From Bacteroidales bacterium (GTDB lineage Bacteria > Bacteroidota > Bacteroidia > Bacteroidales > UBA932), in NCBI GenBank assembly GCA_017477465.1, contig JAFUVU010000053.1, forward strand, positions 1-64,000: 64,000 nt of DNA, given 5' to 3'. The notes beneath the pieces were generated by a model that did no database searches, had not been told where the DNA came from, and worked only from the letters and a program-made list of their open reading frames with translations. The stretch's first letter is position 1; each line of letters begins with the position of its first letter. Of the stretch, positions 1 through 7,365 are shown in pieces. The position numbers were made by a program, and so were the translations under genes.

Positions 1-110
1 CTTACATGCTTGACCGATTTATTTCCATTTCCGGGAAATCCCCGAAACTGCGAAAAAATGACACTGATTTCAAAGAACTATTATTCCTGGGCGTCCGTGA
101 CGCCGCTTGA
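1..110 (+). CDS. Possible 3' end of a gene entering from the left edge
   Basis: The frame starting at base 3 is open for 35 codons and ends at a TGA at 108-110; the peptide ends LLFLGVRDAA. I do not recognise it. The frame is short and could be open by chance. The following 160 bases are AT-rich and hold only the promoter of the next gene. No other reading frame here is convincing. Confidence 0.25.
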   Translation, partial: YMLDRFISISGKSPKLRKNDTDFKELLFLGVRDAA

Positions 111-239
111 ACTTTTATAAAATTAACGTACTATTGTTAATAAGGGCGTTACAAAAAAGTACGAGCCACTCGCCAAATTAGAATTTTACTGCAACGCCGG
201 TGACGACACAAAGATATGAATAATTTTCGGAAAAATGCG

Positions 240-247
240 TACTTTTG
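240..247 (+). promoter_or_regulatory. Bacteroidetes-type -7 box upstream of nnrD
   Basis: TACTTTTG matches the TAnnTTTG -7 consensus of Bacteroidetes sigma-ABfr. It lies 25 bases before the nnrD ATG in AT-rich DNA. No clear -33 TTG box was chosen. Confidence 0.45.
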
Positions 248-272
248 CATATAGGCAAAAGAGACTGATTCA

Positions 273-1133
273 ATGATTGCAATAACTCCGGAATACCTTC
301 GTCCGCTACTATTGAAGAGGGAGAACGACTCAAATAAACACGACTATGGCCGACTTCTCATCGTAGCGGGATGCGAAACCATGCCGGGCGCAGCGCTGCT
401 TTCAACGGGGGCGGCCCTTCGCTCGGGATGCGGCCTCGTGAGGCTCCATTCCACCCCGAGGACGCTTTTTGCCGCCGCTTCCCGGTATCCGTCGGCCATG
501 CTGTCGGAAGACCCTGGAAACCATTTCAGCACTGTGCCTGAGAAGCTTGAGCGCTACAATGCCATCGCCATCGGCCCGGGACTTGGATGGTCTCCGGGAA
601 CGATGAACGCCCTCATGGACCTTCTCACCGAAGCCTGCTGGCGGCGCATCCCCACAGTTCTGGATGCCGATGCCCTCAACATCCTCTCAGTGATGGCCGA
701 TTGGACGGAGCTAATTCCCCCGGGCTCGGTCCTCACGCCGCATAAGGGTGAACTCAAGAGGCTGCTGCCGGCCAAGAGCGACGAAGAGCGCGAAACCCTC
801 GCCTGGGAGCTATGCGCCGAAACAGGCTGCCACATAGTGATGAAGGGCTACCACTCACGCATCTTCTGCCCTGACGGAGAATGCCTTAGCAACACCACCG
901 GCAATCCCGGCATGGCAAAAGGCGGCAGCGGCGACGTCCTCACCGGGCTCATCGGCGGGCTCATTGCAAGAGGTTACAAGGCTGCCGATGCTGCCGCCCT
1001 CGGCGTCTGGATCCATGGCTACGCCGGCGATGTCCTCACGGCCGAAAAAACCGCAGAAGCCTTTGACAGCCACGACCTTATCGGCCGTCTTGAATGCGGA
1101 TTCCATCGGCTTTACAACGACGAGCTTGCCTAA
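273..1133 (+). CDS. nnrD: ADP-dependent NAD(P)H-hydrate dehydratase
   Basis: Repairs hydrated NADH/NADPH by ATP- or ADP-driven dehydration of the S-epimer (ribokinase-like YjeF C-terminal family, cytosolic). The 286-residue protein shows the family signature GGSGDVLTG near residues 215-223, which provides the anion hole and catalytic Asp, and an earlier GPGLGW glycine motif. Only the kinase-like half is present. In many Bacteroidetes this domain is fused behind the YjeF-N epimerase, which here must be elsewhere or absent. The start at 273 has a -7 box 25 bases upstream. The next gene begins one base after its stop, so the two are probably co-transcribed. Confidence 0.93.
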   Translation: MIAITPEYLRPLLLKRENDSNKHDYGRLLIVAGCETMPGAALLSTGAALRSGCGLVRLHSTPRTLFAAASRYPSAMLSEDPGNHFSTVPEKLERYNAIAIGPGLGWSPGTMNALMDLLTEACWRRIPTVLDADALNILSVMADWTELIPPGSVLTPHKGELKRLLPAKSDEERETLAWELCAETGCHIVMKGYHSRIFCPDGECLSNTTGNPGMAKGGSGDVLTGLIGGLIARGYKAADAAALGVWIHGYAGDVLTAEKTAEAFDSHDLIGRLECGFHRLYNDELA

Positions 1134-1134
1134 C

Positions 1135-1446
1135 ATGCCGCACCCTAAATTCATACTCGTATCGGATCCCGGGACTCCCCTTTCGGGCCGATTTGTCTAT
1201 GGGATGGTCGGCCAGCATAAAGAGCTTGTGGAAGGCTATGTAAAGGTGCACGGCGGCGGATGGTACTTGAAGGACGACGACAAGAAAACGATGACCCTCT
1301 ACGGCAGCAGCGGAGACTATGGCGAGCCGCGCCTTGCCTTTCTCAACAAGATTCCCCGCGAGCTAAAAGGCTACACCTTCATCTTCTCACCCGGCTGGAA
1401 CATGCCCGGCAACATCCTCGACCTGTCCGACGTAGAATGGATTTAG
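1135..1446 (+). CDS. Small conserved-looking hypothetical protein (103 aa)
   Basis: Not recognised. The ATG at 1135 lies one base after the nnrD stop codon, so translational coupling is likely and this start is preferred to the longer overlapping frame. The 103-residue product is soluble, without signal peptide or membrane segment. It is rich in Gly and aromatic residues (for example HGGGWYLKDDDKK) and ends DLSDVEWI. Codon use matches its neighbours. Its position suggests an accessory role beside nnrD or simple operon membership; no function is assigned. Confidence 0.7.
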   Translation: MPHPKFILVSDPGTPLSGRFVYGMVGQHKELVEGYVKVHGGGWYLKDDDKKTMTLYGSSGDYGEPRLAFLNKIPRELKGYTFIFSPGWNMPGNILDLSDVEWI

Positions 1447-1498
1447 ACTGCCGATACAGCTTTTGTCTGCATCGGCATGAAAATCCGAATTTTTTATG

Positions 1499-1506
1499 TA
1501 TGTTTG
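1499..1506 (+). promoter_or_regulatory. -7 box upstream of rubredoxin
   Basis: TATGTTTG fits TAnnTTTG and lies 27 bases before the rubredoxin ATG, in the short AT-rich gap after the preceding gene. Confidence 0.45.
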
Positions 1507-1533
1507 CCAAACGATCAATAAAGCTTTAAGACA

Positions 1534-1695
1534 ATGAAAAAGTACGTATGTAATATCTGCGGGTACATCTATGACCCGGCAGTCGGAGACCCTGACAGCG
1601 GCATCGCCCCCGGAACAGCATTCGAAGACATCCCTGCCGATTGGGTATGCCCCATCTGCGGCGTAGGAAAAGACGACTTCTCCGTCCAAGAGTAA
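1534..1695 (+). CDS. Rubredoxin
   Basis: A 53-residue one-iron electron carrier of the anaerobic cytosol. Both Fe-binding knuckles are present: C6-x-x-C9-G and C39-P-x-C42-G. The family residues Y11, Y13, D14-P15, D19-P20, G23, P26-G27, F30 and W37 are also visible. Rubredoxins typically feed rubrerythrin or superoxide reductase for oxygen defence. No such partner lies beside it, and it appears to have its own promoter. Length and spacing are exactly those of the family, so the identification is firm. Confidence 0.96.
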   Translation: MKKYVCNICGYIYDPAVGDPDSGIAPGTAFEDIPADWVCPICGVGKDDFSVQE

Positions 1696-1725
1696 CGCCC
1701 GGGATGCGCTGCAGTCGTTCGAGTC

Positions 1726-2154
1726 ATGAGACACCACAAGCTTATCGGCCTGATGGCCACCATTTTACTCCTCTCATCCTGTTCTGTCATGTGCCCCAAG
1801 AAGATTAATCTCAAAGACACGGTCTGGACCGCGCAGTACGGCGTTTTCGTGGCCGATGCCGGGACCATGACCTGCACCCTCACCCTGTCCTTTCCATCGG
1901 CAAATACTTTCAAGCTTGTAACAAGCAGTTACCTGCCGCCCCATCCATCTATGGCTATCGGCCCCGATGGAAAAGTGGAAATGATGCCGGCCCGTTCCTC
2001 TGAATTCACCGAAGAAGGCACCTGGACCTTCAAGAAAGACATCCTGTACCTTCACATAAACGACGGCCCCACCAAAGAACTTATCTACCGCGACGGCGCC
2101 TTCGAATCCCAAGAGCGTACCGACACAGGAACCTACAAGTTCACCAAGCAGTAA
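1726..2154 (+). CDS. Putative lipoprotein of unknown function (142 aa)
   Basis: The N-terminus is a lipoprotein signal: basic MRHHK, a hydrophobic stretch, then LLSSC with the lipidated Cys at residue 19. The mature part is beta-rich. It contains a DTVWTAQYG segment and a later GTWTFKKDILYL segment, a layout reminiscent of small lipocalin-like or META-like lipoproteins of Bacteroidetes. No specific family is claimed. It ends next to a palindromic element that separates it from convergent upp. Confidence 0.75.
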   Translation: MRHHKLIGLMATILLLSSCSVMCPKKINLKDTVWTAQYGVFVADAGTMTCTLTLSFPSANTFKLVTSSYLPPHPSMAIGPDGKVEMMPARSSEFTEEGTWTFKKDILYLHINDGPTKELIYRDGAFESQERTDTGTYKFTKQ

Positions 2155-2158
2155 ACCT

Positions 2159-2265
2159 CGGCACGCAACCAACTGACACTCAGCAAGATGCTGAAATCAA
2201 GTGTGTCTTTTTGCCACACTTGATTTCAGCATTTCGTTGATACTTAGGCACTTGCGTGCCACGGA
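2159..2265. repeat. Element A copy 1 (nested palindrome, ~107 bp)
   Basis: The inner stem is CTGAAATCAAGTGTG (2191-2205) with its exact complement at 2215-2229. The outer stem is GGCACGCAA (2160-2168) with TTGCGTGCC (2252-2260). It lies between two convergent genes, so it may end transcription from both sides, although no U-run follows the stem. Confidence 0.9.
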
Positions 2266-2271
2266 CAAGGA

Positions 2272-2901
2272 TTATTTTGTGCCGAAGATGCGGTCGCCGG
2301 CGTCGCCCAGGCCAGGGACTATGTAGGCGGCCTCGTTGAGATGGTCGTCCACCGCTGCGACGTAGATGTCCACGTCGGGATGCTCCGCCTGCACTTTTTT
2401 GATGCCTTCGGGAACTGCGACAAGGCACATGAGGCGGATGTTGGTGCAGCCGCGTTCTTTAAGCATGGCCAGAGCGTCACAGGCGCTGCCGCCGGTTGCA
2501 AGCATCGGGTCCGTCACAATTACAAGGCGATCCTGGATATCTTCCGGCAGTTTGCAGTAATAGACGACGGGCTTGTGAGTTTCCTCATTGCGGTACAGGC
2601 CGATATGGCCAACTTTGGCGACGGGGACCAGTGTGCGGATGCCCTCCACCATGCCGAGGCCGGCGCGAAGGATAGGCACAACTGCGAGTTTGCGGCCGCT
2701 GACTTCCCTTGCGGTCATCTTGCAGATGGGAGTCTCTATCTCCACATCCGTGAGGGGAAGATCCCTGGTTACTTCATAGCCCATCAGAAGGGATATCTCG
2801 TTCAATAATTCGCGGAAGTCTTTTGACCCTGTCCTTTTATCACGCATAATTGTGAGTTTGTGCTGAATAAGAGGATGGTCGATTACATGAAGTTGGCTCA
2901 T
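2272..2901 (-). CDS. upp: Uracil phosphoribosyltransferase
   Basis: Salvages uracil: uracil plus PRPP gives UMP. The 209-residue length is normal. The PRPP-binding loop reads [12 protein letters not shown] (about residues 131-142), and the C-terminal uracil-binding region ends [14 protein letters not shown], as in the family. A -7 box (TATATTTG, minus strand) is at 2921-2928. It converges on the lipoprotein gene, with element A copy 1 between, and diverges from the Dcu carrier. Confidence 0.97.
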   Translation of the reverse strand: MSQLHVIDHPLIQHKLTIMRDKRTGSKDFRELLNEISLLMGYEVTRDLPLTDVEIETPICKMTAREVSGRKLAVVPILRAGLGMVEGIRTLVPVAKVGHIGLYRNEETHKPVVYYCKLPEDIQDRLVIVTDPMLATGGSACDALAMLKERGCTNIRLMCLVAVPEGIKKVQAEHPDVDIYVAAVDDHLNEAAYIVPGLGDAGDRIFGTK

Positions 2902-2920
2902 AACAGTGGTTTTTGTTGAA

Positions 2921-2948
2921 CAAATATAAGCATTTTTTCATATATTTA
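2921..2948. promoter_or_regulatory. Divergent -7 boxes for upp and the Dcu carrier
   Basis: On the minus strand TATATTTG (2928-2921) lies 19 bases before upp. On the plus strand TATATTTA (2941-2948) approximates TAnnTTTG and lies 23 bases before the dicarboxylate carrier. Confidence 0.4.
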
Positions 2949-2971
2949 CGCATTAAAACCACTAATAGACT

Positions 2972-4348
2972 ATGACCTTTACAATGATTATCGAGCTGCT
3001 GATTGTCCTGGCAGCGCTGTACGTAGGATCTAGATACGGCTCATTGGCGCTCGGCGCCATTTCAGGAATCGGCCTGGCCATTCTGGTCTTCGGCTTCGGC
3101 CTCAAGCCCGGCACGCCTCCCACAGACGTCATATACATCATCATCGCCGCAGTCACCTGCGCCGGCACTTTGCAAGCCTCCGGCGGTATGGACTGGATGA
3201 TTCAGATAGCGGAAAAGATGTTGCGGAAGCACCCCGAGCATATCACCTTCCTCGGCCCGCTGGTAACCTTCTTCCTCACCGTCCTCGTGGGTACCGGGCA
3301 CGTCGTTTATACCATCATGCCGATAATCTGCGACATCGCGCTCAAAAAAGGCATCCGCCCCGAACGTCCCTGCGGCGTGGCATCCGTCGCATCGCAGGTC
3401 GGCATCACCTGCTCGCCTATTGCAGCGGCGGTTGTCGCCTTCGTAACTATCTCCAACGCAAATGGTTACATGGTTAGCATCCCGCAAGTGCTCATGGTCA
3501 CCATCCCTGCTTGCGTCATCGGCCTTATGTGCGCGGCCGCAGCTTCATTCAAGCGCGGCAAAGACCTGGACAAAGACCCCGATTTCCTAAAAAGAAAGGC
3601 CGATCCGGAGACGTACAACTACATGTACGGCCACTCCGCCACAACGCTGGACAAGGACATCACCAAGGAAGCCAAAGCTTCCGTCTATGTGTTCCTGTCG
3701 GCCCTCATGGTCATTGTGGGCTTCGCTTTCTGCCAGATGATTCATGTCGATGACGGGCGCACTCTCGCATCGGCAATCAACCTGCCCAAGATGAACATCT
3801 GCATCCAGATTATCATGCTCACCGCCGCAGCCTGCAATATCATGTTCTGCAATGCCAAGCCCAAGAAAGCCGTCGGCGGCGCAGTCTGGCAGTCCGGCAT
3901 GGTGGCCGTGGTCGCAATCTACGGAATCGCCTGGCTTGCCGATACTTACTTCGGCAATTATCTTGACCAGATGAAGCTTATGCTCACAGACTTGGTGAGC
4001 AGCTACCCTTGGAGCATCGCCTTCGTCTTCTTCCTGGTGAGCGTGCTCATCAACTCCCAGGGCGCTGTCGTCGTGGCCATGTTGCCGCTGGCCTACGAGC
4101 TGGGCATCGCCGGACCCGTGCTTCTGGGCGTCCTTCCCAGCGTATATGGCTACTTCTTCATCCCCAACTACCCCTCCGACATCGCCACGGTGAACTTCGA
4201 CCGCAGCGGCACCACCGTTATCGGCAAGTATCTCCTGAACCACAGCTTCATGATGCCGGGCCTCATATCCGTCTCCGTTGCCACAATCATCGGCTACCTG
4301 ATAACCAACGTCATCTTCCCCGGCTACTTCGCCAGCTTCATCCAATAG
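2972..4348 (+). CDS. Anaerobic C4-dicarboxylate transporter, DcuA/DcuB family
   Basis: An inner-membrane carrier of the Dcu family that exchanges or takes up fumarate, malate, aspartate and succinate during anaerobic growth. The 458-residue protein is hydrophobic throughout with about ten to twelve predicted helices. It has the conserved VGTGHVVYTIMPII and GVASVASQVGITCSPIAAAV segments near residues 110-160 and FFIPNYPSDIA near 395. Substrate preference (DcuA aspartate versus DcuB fumarate) cannot be told by eye. The gene is monocistronic, followed by element A copy 2 and the convergent rnf operon. Succinate export would fit the fermentative physiology suggested by Rnf. Confidence 0.92.
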   Translation: MTFTMIIELLIVLAALYVGSRYGSLALGAISGIGLAILVFGFGLKPGTPPTDVIYIIIAAVTCAGTLQASGGMDWMIQIAEKMLRKHPEHITFLGPLVTFFLTVLVGTGHVVYTIMPIICDIALKKGIRPERPCGVASVASQVGITCSPIAAAVVAFVTISNANGYMVSIPQVLMVTIPACVIGLMCAAAASFKRGKDLDKDPDFLKRKADPETYNYMYGHSATTLDKDITKEAKASVYVFLSALMVIVGFAFCQMIHVDDGRTLASAINLPKMNICIQIIMLTAAACNIMFCNAKPKKAVGGAVWQSGMVAVVAIYGIAWLADTYFGNYLDQMKLMLTDLVSSYPWSIAFVFFLVSVLINSQGAVVVAMLPLAYELGIAGPVLLGVLPSVYGYFFIPNYPSDIATVNFDRSGTTVIGKYLLNHSFMMPGLISVSVATIIGYLITNVIFPGYFASFIQ

Positions 4349-4354
4349 CTGCCA

Positions 4355-4463
4355 ACCTCGACACGCAACTGCCTAATAATCAGCAATTTCCTGAAATCAA
4401 GTGTGGCAAAAAGTCACACTTGATTTTCATAAATGACTCAGTGCCAGAGAGTTGCGTGTCACG
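4355..4463. repeat. Element A copy 2
   Basis: The outer stem is GACACGCAA (4360-4368) with TTGCGTGTC (4452-4460). The inner stem starts CTGAAATCAAGTGTG at 4391 and is closed by CACACTTGATTTTC ending near 4428. Loop orientation is GGCAAAAAGT, opposite to copy 1. It lies between convergent dcu and rnfA. Confidence 0.88.
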
Positions 4464-4493
4464 AAAAAGCCCCTGCCGATAGAGTGGCAAGGG
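4464..4493 (-). terminator. Rho-independent terminator of the rnf operon
   Basis: Read on the minus strand, CCCTTGCC pairs with GGCAGGGG (4493-4486 with 4477-4470), followed by five U residues (A-run 4464-4468 on the plus strand). It lies 22 bases after the rnfA stop. Confidence 0.75.
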
Positions 4494-4514
4494 TACTTTT
4501 AAAAGGGCCGATGG

Positions 4515-5114
4515 CTATTTCACCATGCCGCTGAAGCCCATGAAGGCCAGGGCCAGGATGCCGACGCTGATGATGGCGATAGGCACGCCCTTGAAGGCTT
4601 TGGGCACGTTGTTAAGGGCAAGATGCTCGCGGATGCCGGCGAAGATTACCATGGCAAGGCCGTAGCCGAGCGAAGTGGCAAACGCATAAACCAAGGCCTG
4701 GCCGAGGTTGAGCATACCGCCGGGAACAAAGGCGAATTCCTTGGTAACCACGTTGATAGCAACACCCAGAACGGCGCAGTTAGTGGTAATCAGGGGCAGG
4801 AAAATACCCAGAGCCTGATACAGTGACGGCGAAACCTTCTTGAGCACGATCTCAACCATCTGCACCAGAGCGGCGATCACCAGAATGAAGGCGATGGTCT
4901 GCAGGAAAGTGATGCCAAAGGGAACCAGCAGGTACTGGTTGATAAGGTAAGTCACCAGAGTTGCCAGGGTTATCACGAAGCACACGGCCATGGACATGCC
5001 GGTGGCGGTGGACAACTTATTGGACACCCCGAGGAAGGGGCAGATTCCCAGGAACTGGGCGAGGACGATGTTATTGACGAAAATCGCCGATATGATAATC
5101 AGAAAATATTCCAT
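4515..5114 (-). CDS. rnfA: Rnf complex membrane subunit RnfA
   Basis: One of the two homologous six-helix membrane subunits (RnfA/RnfE, NqrE/NqrD-like) of the ferredoxin:NAD+ oxidoreductase that couples electron transfer to ion export. The 199-residue protein begins [21 protein letters not shown] with the conserved [13 protein letters not shown] segment, and near the middle carries the ITTNCAVLG motif whose Cys binds the membrane-embedded Fe-S cluster with RnfE. It is the last gene of rseC-rnfBCDGEA, three bases after rnfE, and is followed by an intrinsic terminator. Confidence 0.96.
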   Translation of the reverse strand: MEYFLIIISAIFVNNIVLAQFLGICPFLGVSNKLSTATGMSMAVCFVITLATLVTYLINQYLLVPFGITFLQTIAFILVIAALVQMVEIVLKKVSPSLYQALGIFLPLITTNCAVLGVAINVVTKEFAFVPGGMLNLGQALVYAFATSLGYGLAMVIFAGIREHLALNNVPKAFKGVPIAIISVGILALAFMGFSGMVK

Positions 5115-5117
5115 AGC

Positions 5118-5708
5118 CTAGTTCTTTTTAAGGAATTTGTTAAACAGGACCATCAGGTAACCCAGGCACAGGAAAGCGCCCGGAGCCATCACGAAGGCCA
5201 GCATACCGTCGTTGCCGCCGATAAAGTTATATCCGAACACGGAGCCGGAGCCGAGGATTTCACGCACAAGGCCGAGCACGGTGAGCGAGCATGTGAAGCC
5301 CAGGCCGACGCCCAGACCGTCGCATGCACTTGCCAGCACTCCGTTCTTGGAGGCGAAAGCTTCGGCCCTGCCCAGCACGATGCAGTTAACCACAATCAGG
5401 GGGATAAACAGGCCCAGCGTCTCGTACATCGCAGGAGTGTAAGCCTGCATAAGGAACTGAAGCAGAGTGACAAAGGTGGCGATAACCACAATATAGACAG
5501 GAATGTGAACCTTGTCCGGCACTACAGGAGCAATGGCCGATATAGCCATATTGGAAAGCACCAGCACAAACAGCGTAGCCAGTCCCATGGACAGGCCGTT
5601 GATGGCCGATGTGGTAGTAGCCAGCGTAGGGCACATGCCCAGCAGGAGCACGAAAGTGGGGTTGTTCTTGACAAGCCCGTCGGCAATTAATCTAAGTTTA
5701 TTACTCAT
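5118..5708 (-). CDS. rnfE: Rnf complex membrane subunit RnfE
   Basis: The 196-residue partner of RnfA, with the LLGMCPTLATTTSAINGLSMG opening and the LIVVNCIVLGRAEAFAS motif whose Cys shares the intramembrane Fe-S cluster. The start at 5708 (MSNKLRL) is chosen because it follows an AGGAGG Shine-Dalgarno sequence and matches family N-termini. The frame stays open a further 55 codons upstream only because it runs antiphase through rnfG's repeat-derived tail. It overlaps the rnfG stop by 8 bases, implying translational coupling. Confidence 0.95.
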   Translation of the reverse strand: MSNKLRLIADGLVKNNPTFVLLLGMCPTLATTTSAINGLSMGLATLFVLVLSNMAISAIAPVVPDKVHIPVYIVVIATFVTLLQFLMQAYTPAMYETLGLFIPLIVVNCIVLGRAEAFASKNGVLASACDGLGVGLGFTCSLTVLGLVREILGSGSVFGYNFIGGNDGMLAFVMAPGAFLCLGYLMVLFNKFLKKN

Positions 5709-6378
5709 TGCTATGTTCCTCCTTTTCGCTAGATGCCCGATCGGAGTCGGGCATGACGGCCTCGTCATTGCCGGCTTGACCGGCAATCTCTTCATTGCCA
5801 GCAACGGCGTCATTGCCGGCTTGACCGGCAATCTTGGCTTGACCGGCAATCTTGTCGAATACGGCCAGAGCATTCGCTACGGCCTGCGCGTATGCACGCG
5901 ATGTAATGGTAGAAGCGGTGATGGCGTCAACGTCGCCGCCGTCCTTTTTCACGCTGAGTTTCTTGACGGCGGGGTTGAAGCCCTTCCACTGATCCATGAA
6001 CTTGGCGTCGGTGGAGCATTTGGCACCGAGGCCGGGAGTCTCGCTGTGGGAAAGCACGGAAGTGTTATAGACCACGCGGTCCGGAGTAATGCCGACCATG
6101 AGGGAAAGGTTGCCGCCGAAGCCCACCACGGTGGATTCGATGGCATATCCCACGAGGGCGTCGCCGTCGGTGGCAGTGTAGTAATGACCTTCCTCGTTGT
6201 ACTCTGCATCGGCAAAATGAGGAAGTACCTGAGCGATTGCGCGGTTGGTCTTCTGGGCCGCAGCTGCGTCGATGGGATCTTTGGTGATGGCATAAGCGCC
6301 GGCCAGTACAGCAGAGCATACCAGACAGGTTACGCCCAGCACCAGCACCATATTGGTAAGATTAGATTTGGCTGCCAT
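5701..6378 (-). CDS. rnfG: Rnf complex flavoprotein subunit RnfG with repeat-derived tail
   Basis: Periplasmic FMN-carrying subunit anchored by one N-terminal helix (about residues 10-30). The covalent FMN site is the DAITASTITSRA segment near residue 155, with Thr as the expected attachment residue. The usual family motif reads S/A-GAT, so the Gly-Ala to Ser substitution is a mild oddity. Family proteins end soon after the FMN domain. Here about 50 extra residues follow (from about 174), encoded by three tandem copies of element B and giving repeated KIAGQAGNDAV / EIAGQAGNDEAV peptides. The tail is hydrophilic and probably dispensable. The gene overlaps rnfE by 8 bases. Confidence 0.93.
   Translation of the reverse strand: MAAKSNLTNMVLVLGVTCLVCSAVLAGAYAITKDPIDAAAAQKTNRAIAQVLPHFADAEYNEEGHYYTATDGDALVGYAIESTVVGFGGNLSLMVGITPDRVVYNTSVLSHSETPGLGAKCSTDAKFMDQWKGFNPAVKKLSVKKDGGDVDAITASTITSRAYAQAVANALAVFDKIAGQAKIAGQAGNDAVAGNEEIAGQAGNDEAVMPDSDRASSEKEEHSNE
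5732..5851. repeat. Element B cluster inside rnfG
   Basis: Contains GATGCCCGATCGG..CGGGCATGAC (5732-5757), then GTCATTGCCGGCTTGACC..CAATC twice (5764-5788 and 5809-5833) and a partial third (ending 5851). Each is a perfect or near-perfect inverted repeat. All are translated as the C-terminal tail of RnfG. Confidence 0.9.
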
Positions 6379-6381
6379 ACG

Positions 6382-7359
6382 CTATTTCCTCCCGAATTTT
6401 TTCTGCTTGAACCACATGTTCAGCAGCGGTACAACCGAGTTCATGATAAGAATTGCGAAGGATACGCCCTCCGGATAAGAGCCGAAGTAACGGATCATCA
6501 TTGTAAGGAAGCCGATTCCGACGCCAAAGACAACGCCGCCCCAGAGCGACATCGGCGAAGTGACGTAATCCGTGGCCATGAAGCATGCACCGAGGATGAG
6601 ACCGCCGGTGAGAAGGTTGAAGAGCGGGTCGGTGAATCTTTCCGGATTGATGCCCCAGAAAATGAGGGACGTAAGGGCCACCGTAGCGAAAATGCTGAGG
6701 GTGATCCAAGGCTTGATAACCTTCCTGCAGCAAAGATACACGAAGCCGGCCAGCAGGGCCAGGGCGCAGACTTCACCTGCGCTGCCGCCAAGGTTGGCAA
6801 ACAGCAGGTCCTTGTAATTATATGCCGATGTAAGCTCCTGAACGGAAGCACCTTGCATCAGGCCTTCCTGGATGGTGCCGAGAGGTGTGGCGCCGCTCAC
6901 TGCATCGGCCCCGAAGAGGCCTTTGGGAGCGTTCCAGGTGGTCATGTAAGTGGGGAAGGACACCAGCAGGAACACACGGCCGACAAGCGCGGGGTTCCAA
7001 ATATTCTGGCCGATGCCGCCGAAAGTCATCTTGGCAACGCCGATGGCGACGACAGCACCCACGAACACAACCCACCAGGGAGTGGTGTAGGGCAGGTTCA
7101 GCGCCAGAAGGATACCGGTGATGACGGCGGAAAGGTCGCCGATGGTCGAAGGCTTTTTAAGCATGTATTTGGTGATGGCCCACTCCAGCAATACGCAGGA
7201 GGCCACACTCACGCCCAGAACCAGAAGTTCCTGCCAGCCGTAAAAGACTACGGAGCAGATAACTGCCGGAATAAGGGCAATCACCACATCAAGCATCAGG
7301 GACTTGGTGGAGTCCTTGGCATGGATGTGCGGTGAAGGAGAAACTAATAACTTACTCAT
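6382..7359 (-). CDS. rnfD: Rnf complex membrane subunit RnfD
   Basis: NqrB-like polytopic subunit of 325 residues with about ten helices and a covalently bound FMN. The FMN attachment motif is DAVSGATPLGT (about residues 170-180), Thr being the modified residue. The opening SPSPHIHAKDST is characteristic. The ATG at 7359 is preferred to the in-frame TTG two codons upstream. It lies 6 bases after the rnfC stop and 3 bases before rnfG. Confidence 0.96.
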   Translation of the reverse strand: MSKLLVSPSPHIHAKDSTKSLMLDVVIALIPAVICSVVFYGWQELLVLGVSVASCVLLEWAITKYMLKKPSTIGDLSAVITGILLALNLPYTTPWWVVFVGAVVAIGVAKMTFGGIGQNIWNPALVGRVFLLVSFPTYMTTWNAPKGLFGADAVSGATPLGTIQEGLMQGASVQELTSAYNYKDLLFANLGGSAGEVCALALLAGFVYLCCRKVIKPWITLSIFATVALTSLIFWGINPERFTDPLFNLLTGGLILGACFMATDYVTSPMSLWGGVVFGVGIGFLTMMIRYFGSYPEGVSFAILIMNSVVPLLNMWFKQKKFGRK

Positions 7360-7365
7360 AGTCAA

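Noticed and set aside
209-216. TATCTTTG on the minus strand near the left edge
   Set aside because: No minus-strand gene lies to its left within the window; it could drive an unseen small RNA, but nothing supports this.
3587-4345. A 252-codon minus-strand frame across the Dcu carrier
   Set aside because: The His/Asp/Val/Gly-rich composition is typical of antisense to a hydrophobic membrane gene; the carrier itself is clear.
5709-5873. N-terminal extension of RnfE (55 codons, PVKPAMT repeats)
   Set aside because: It overlaps the rnfG coding end in another frame through element B. The family start with an AGGAGG site lies at 5708.
5512-7335. A 607-codon plus-strand frame covering rnfG, rnfD and part of rnfE
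   Set aside because: It is the antisense of well-supported rnf genes. Its protein is Gly/His/Asp-rich with no recognisable domain, a product of strong third-position GC bias on the other strand.
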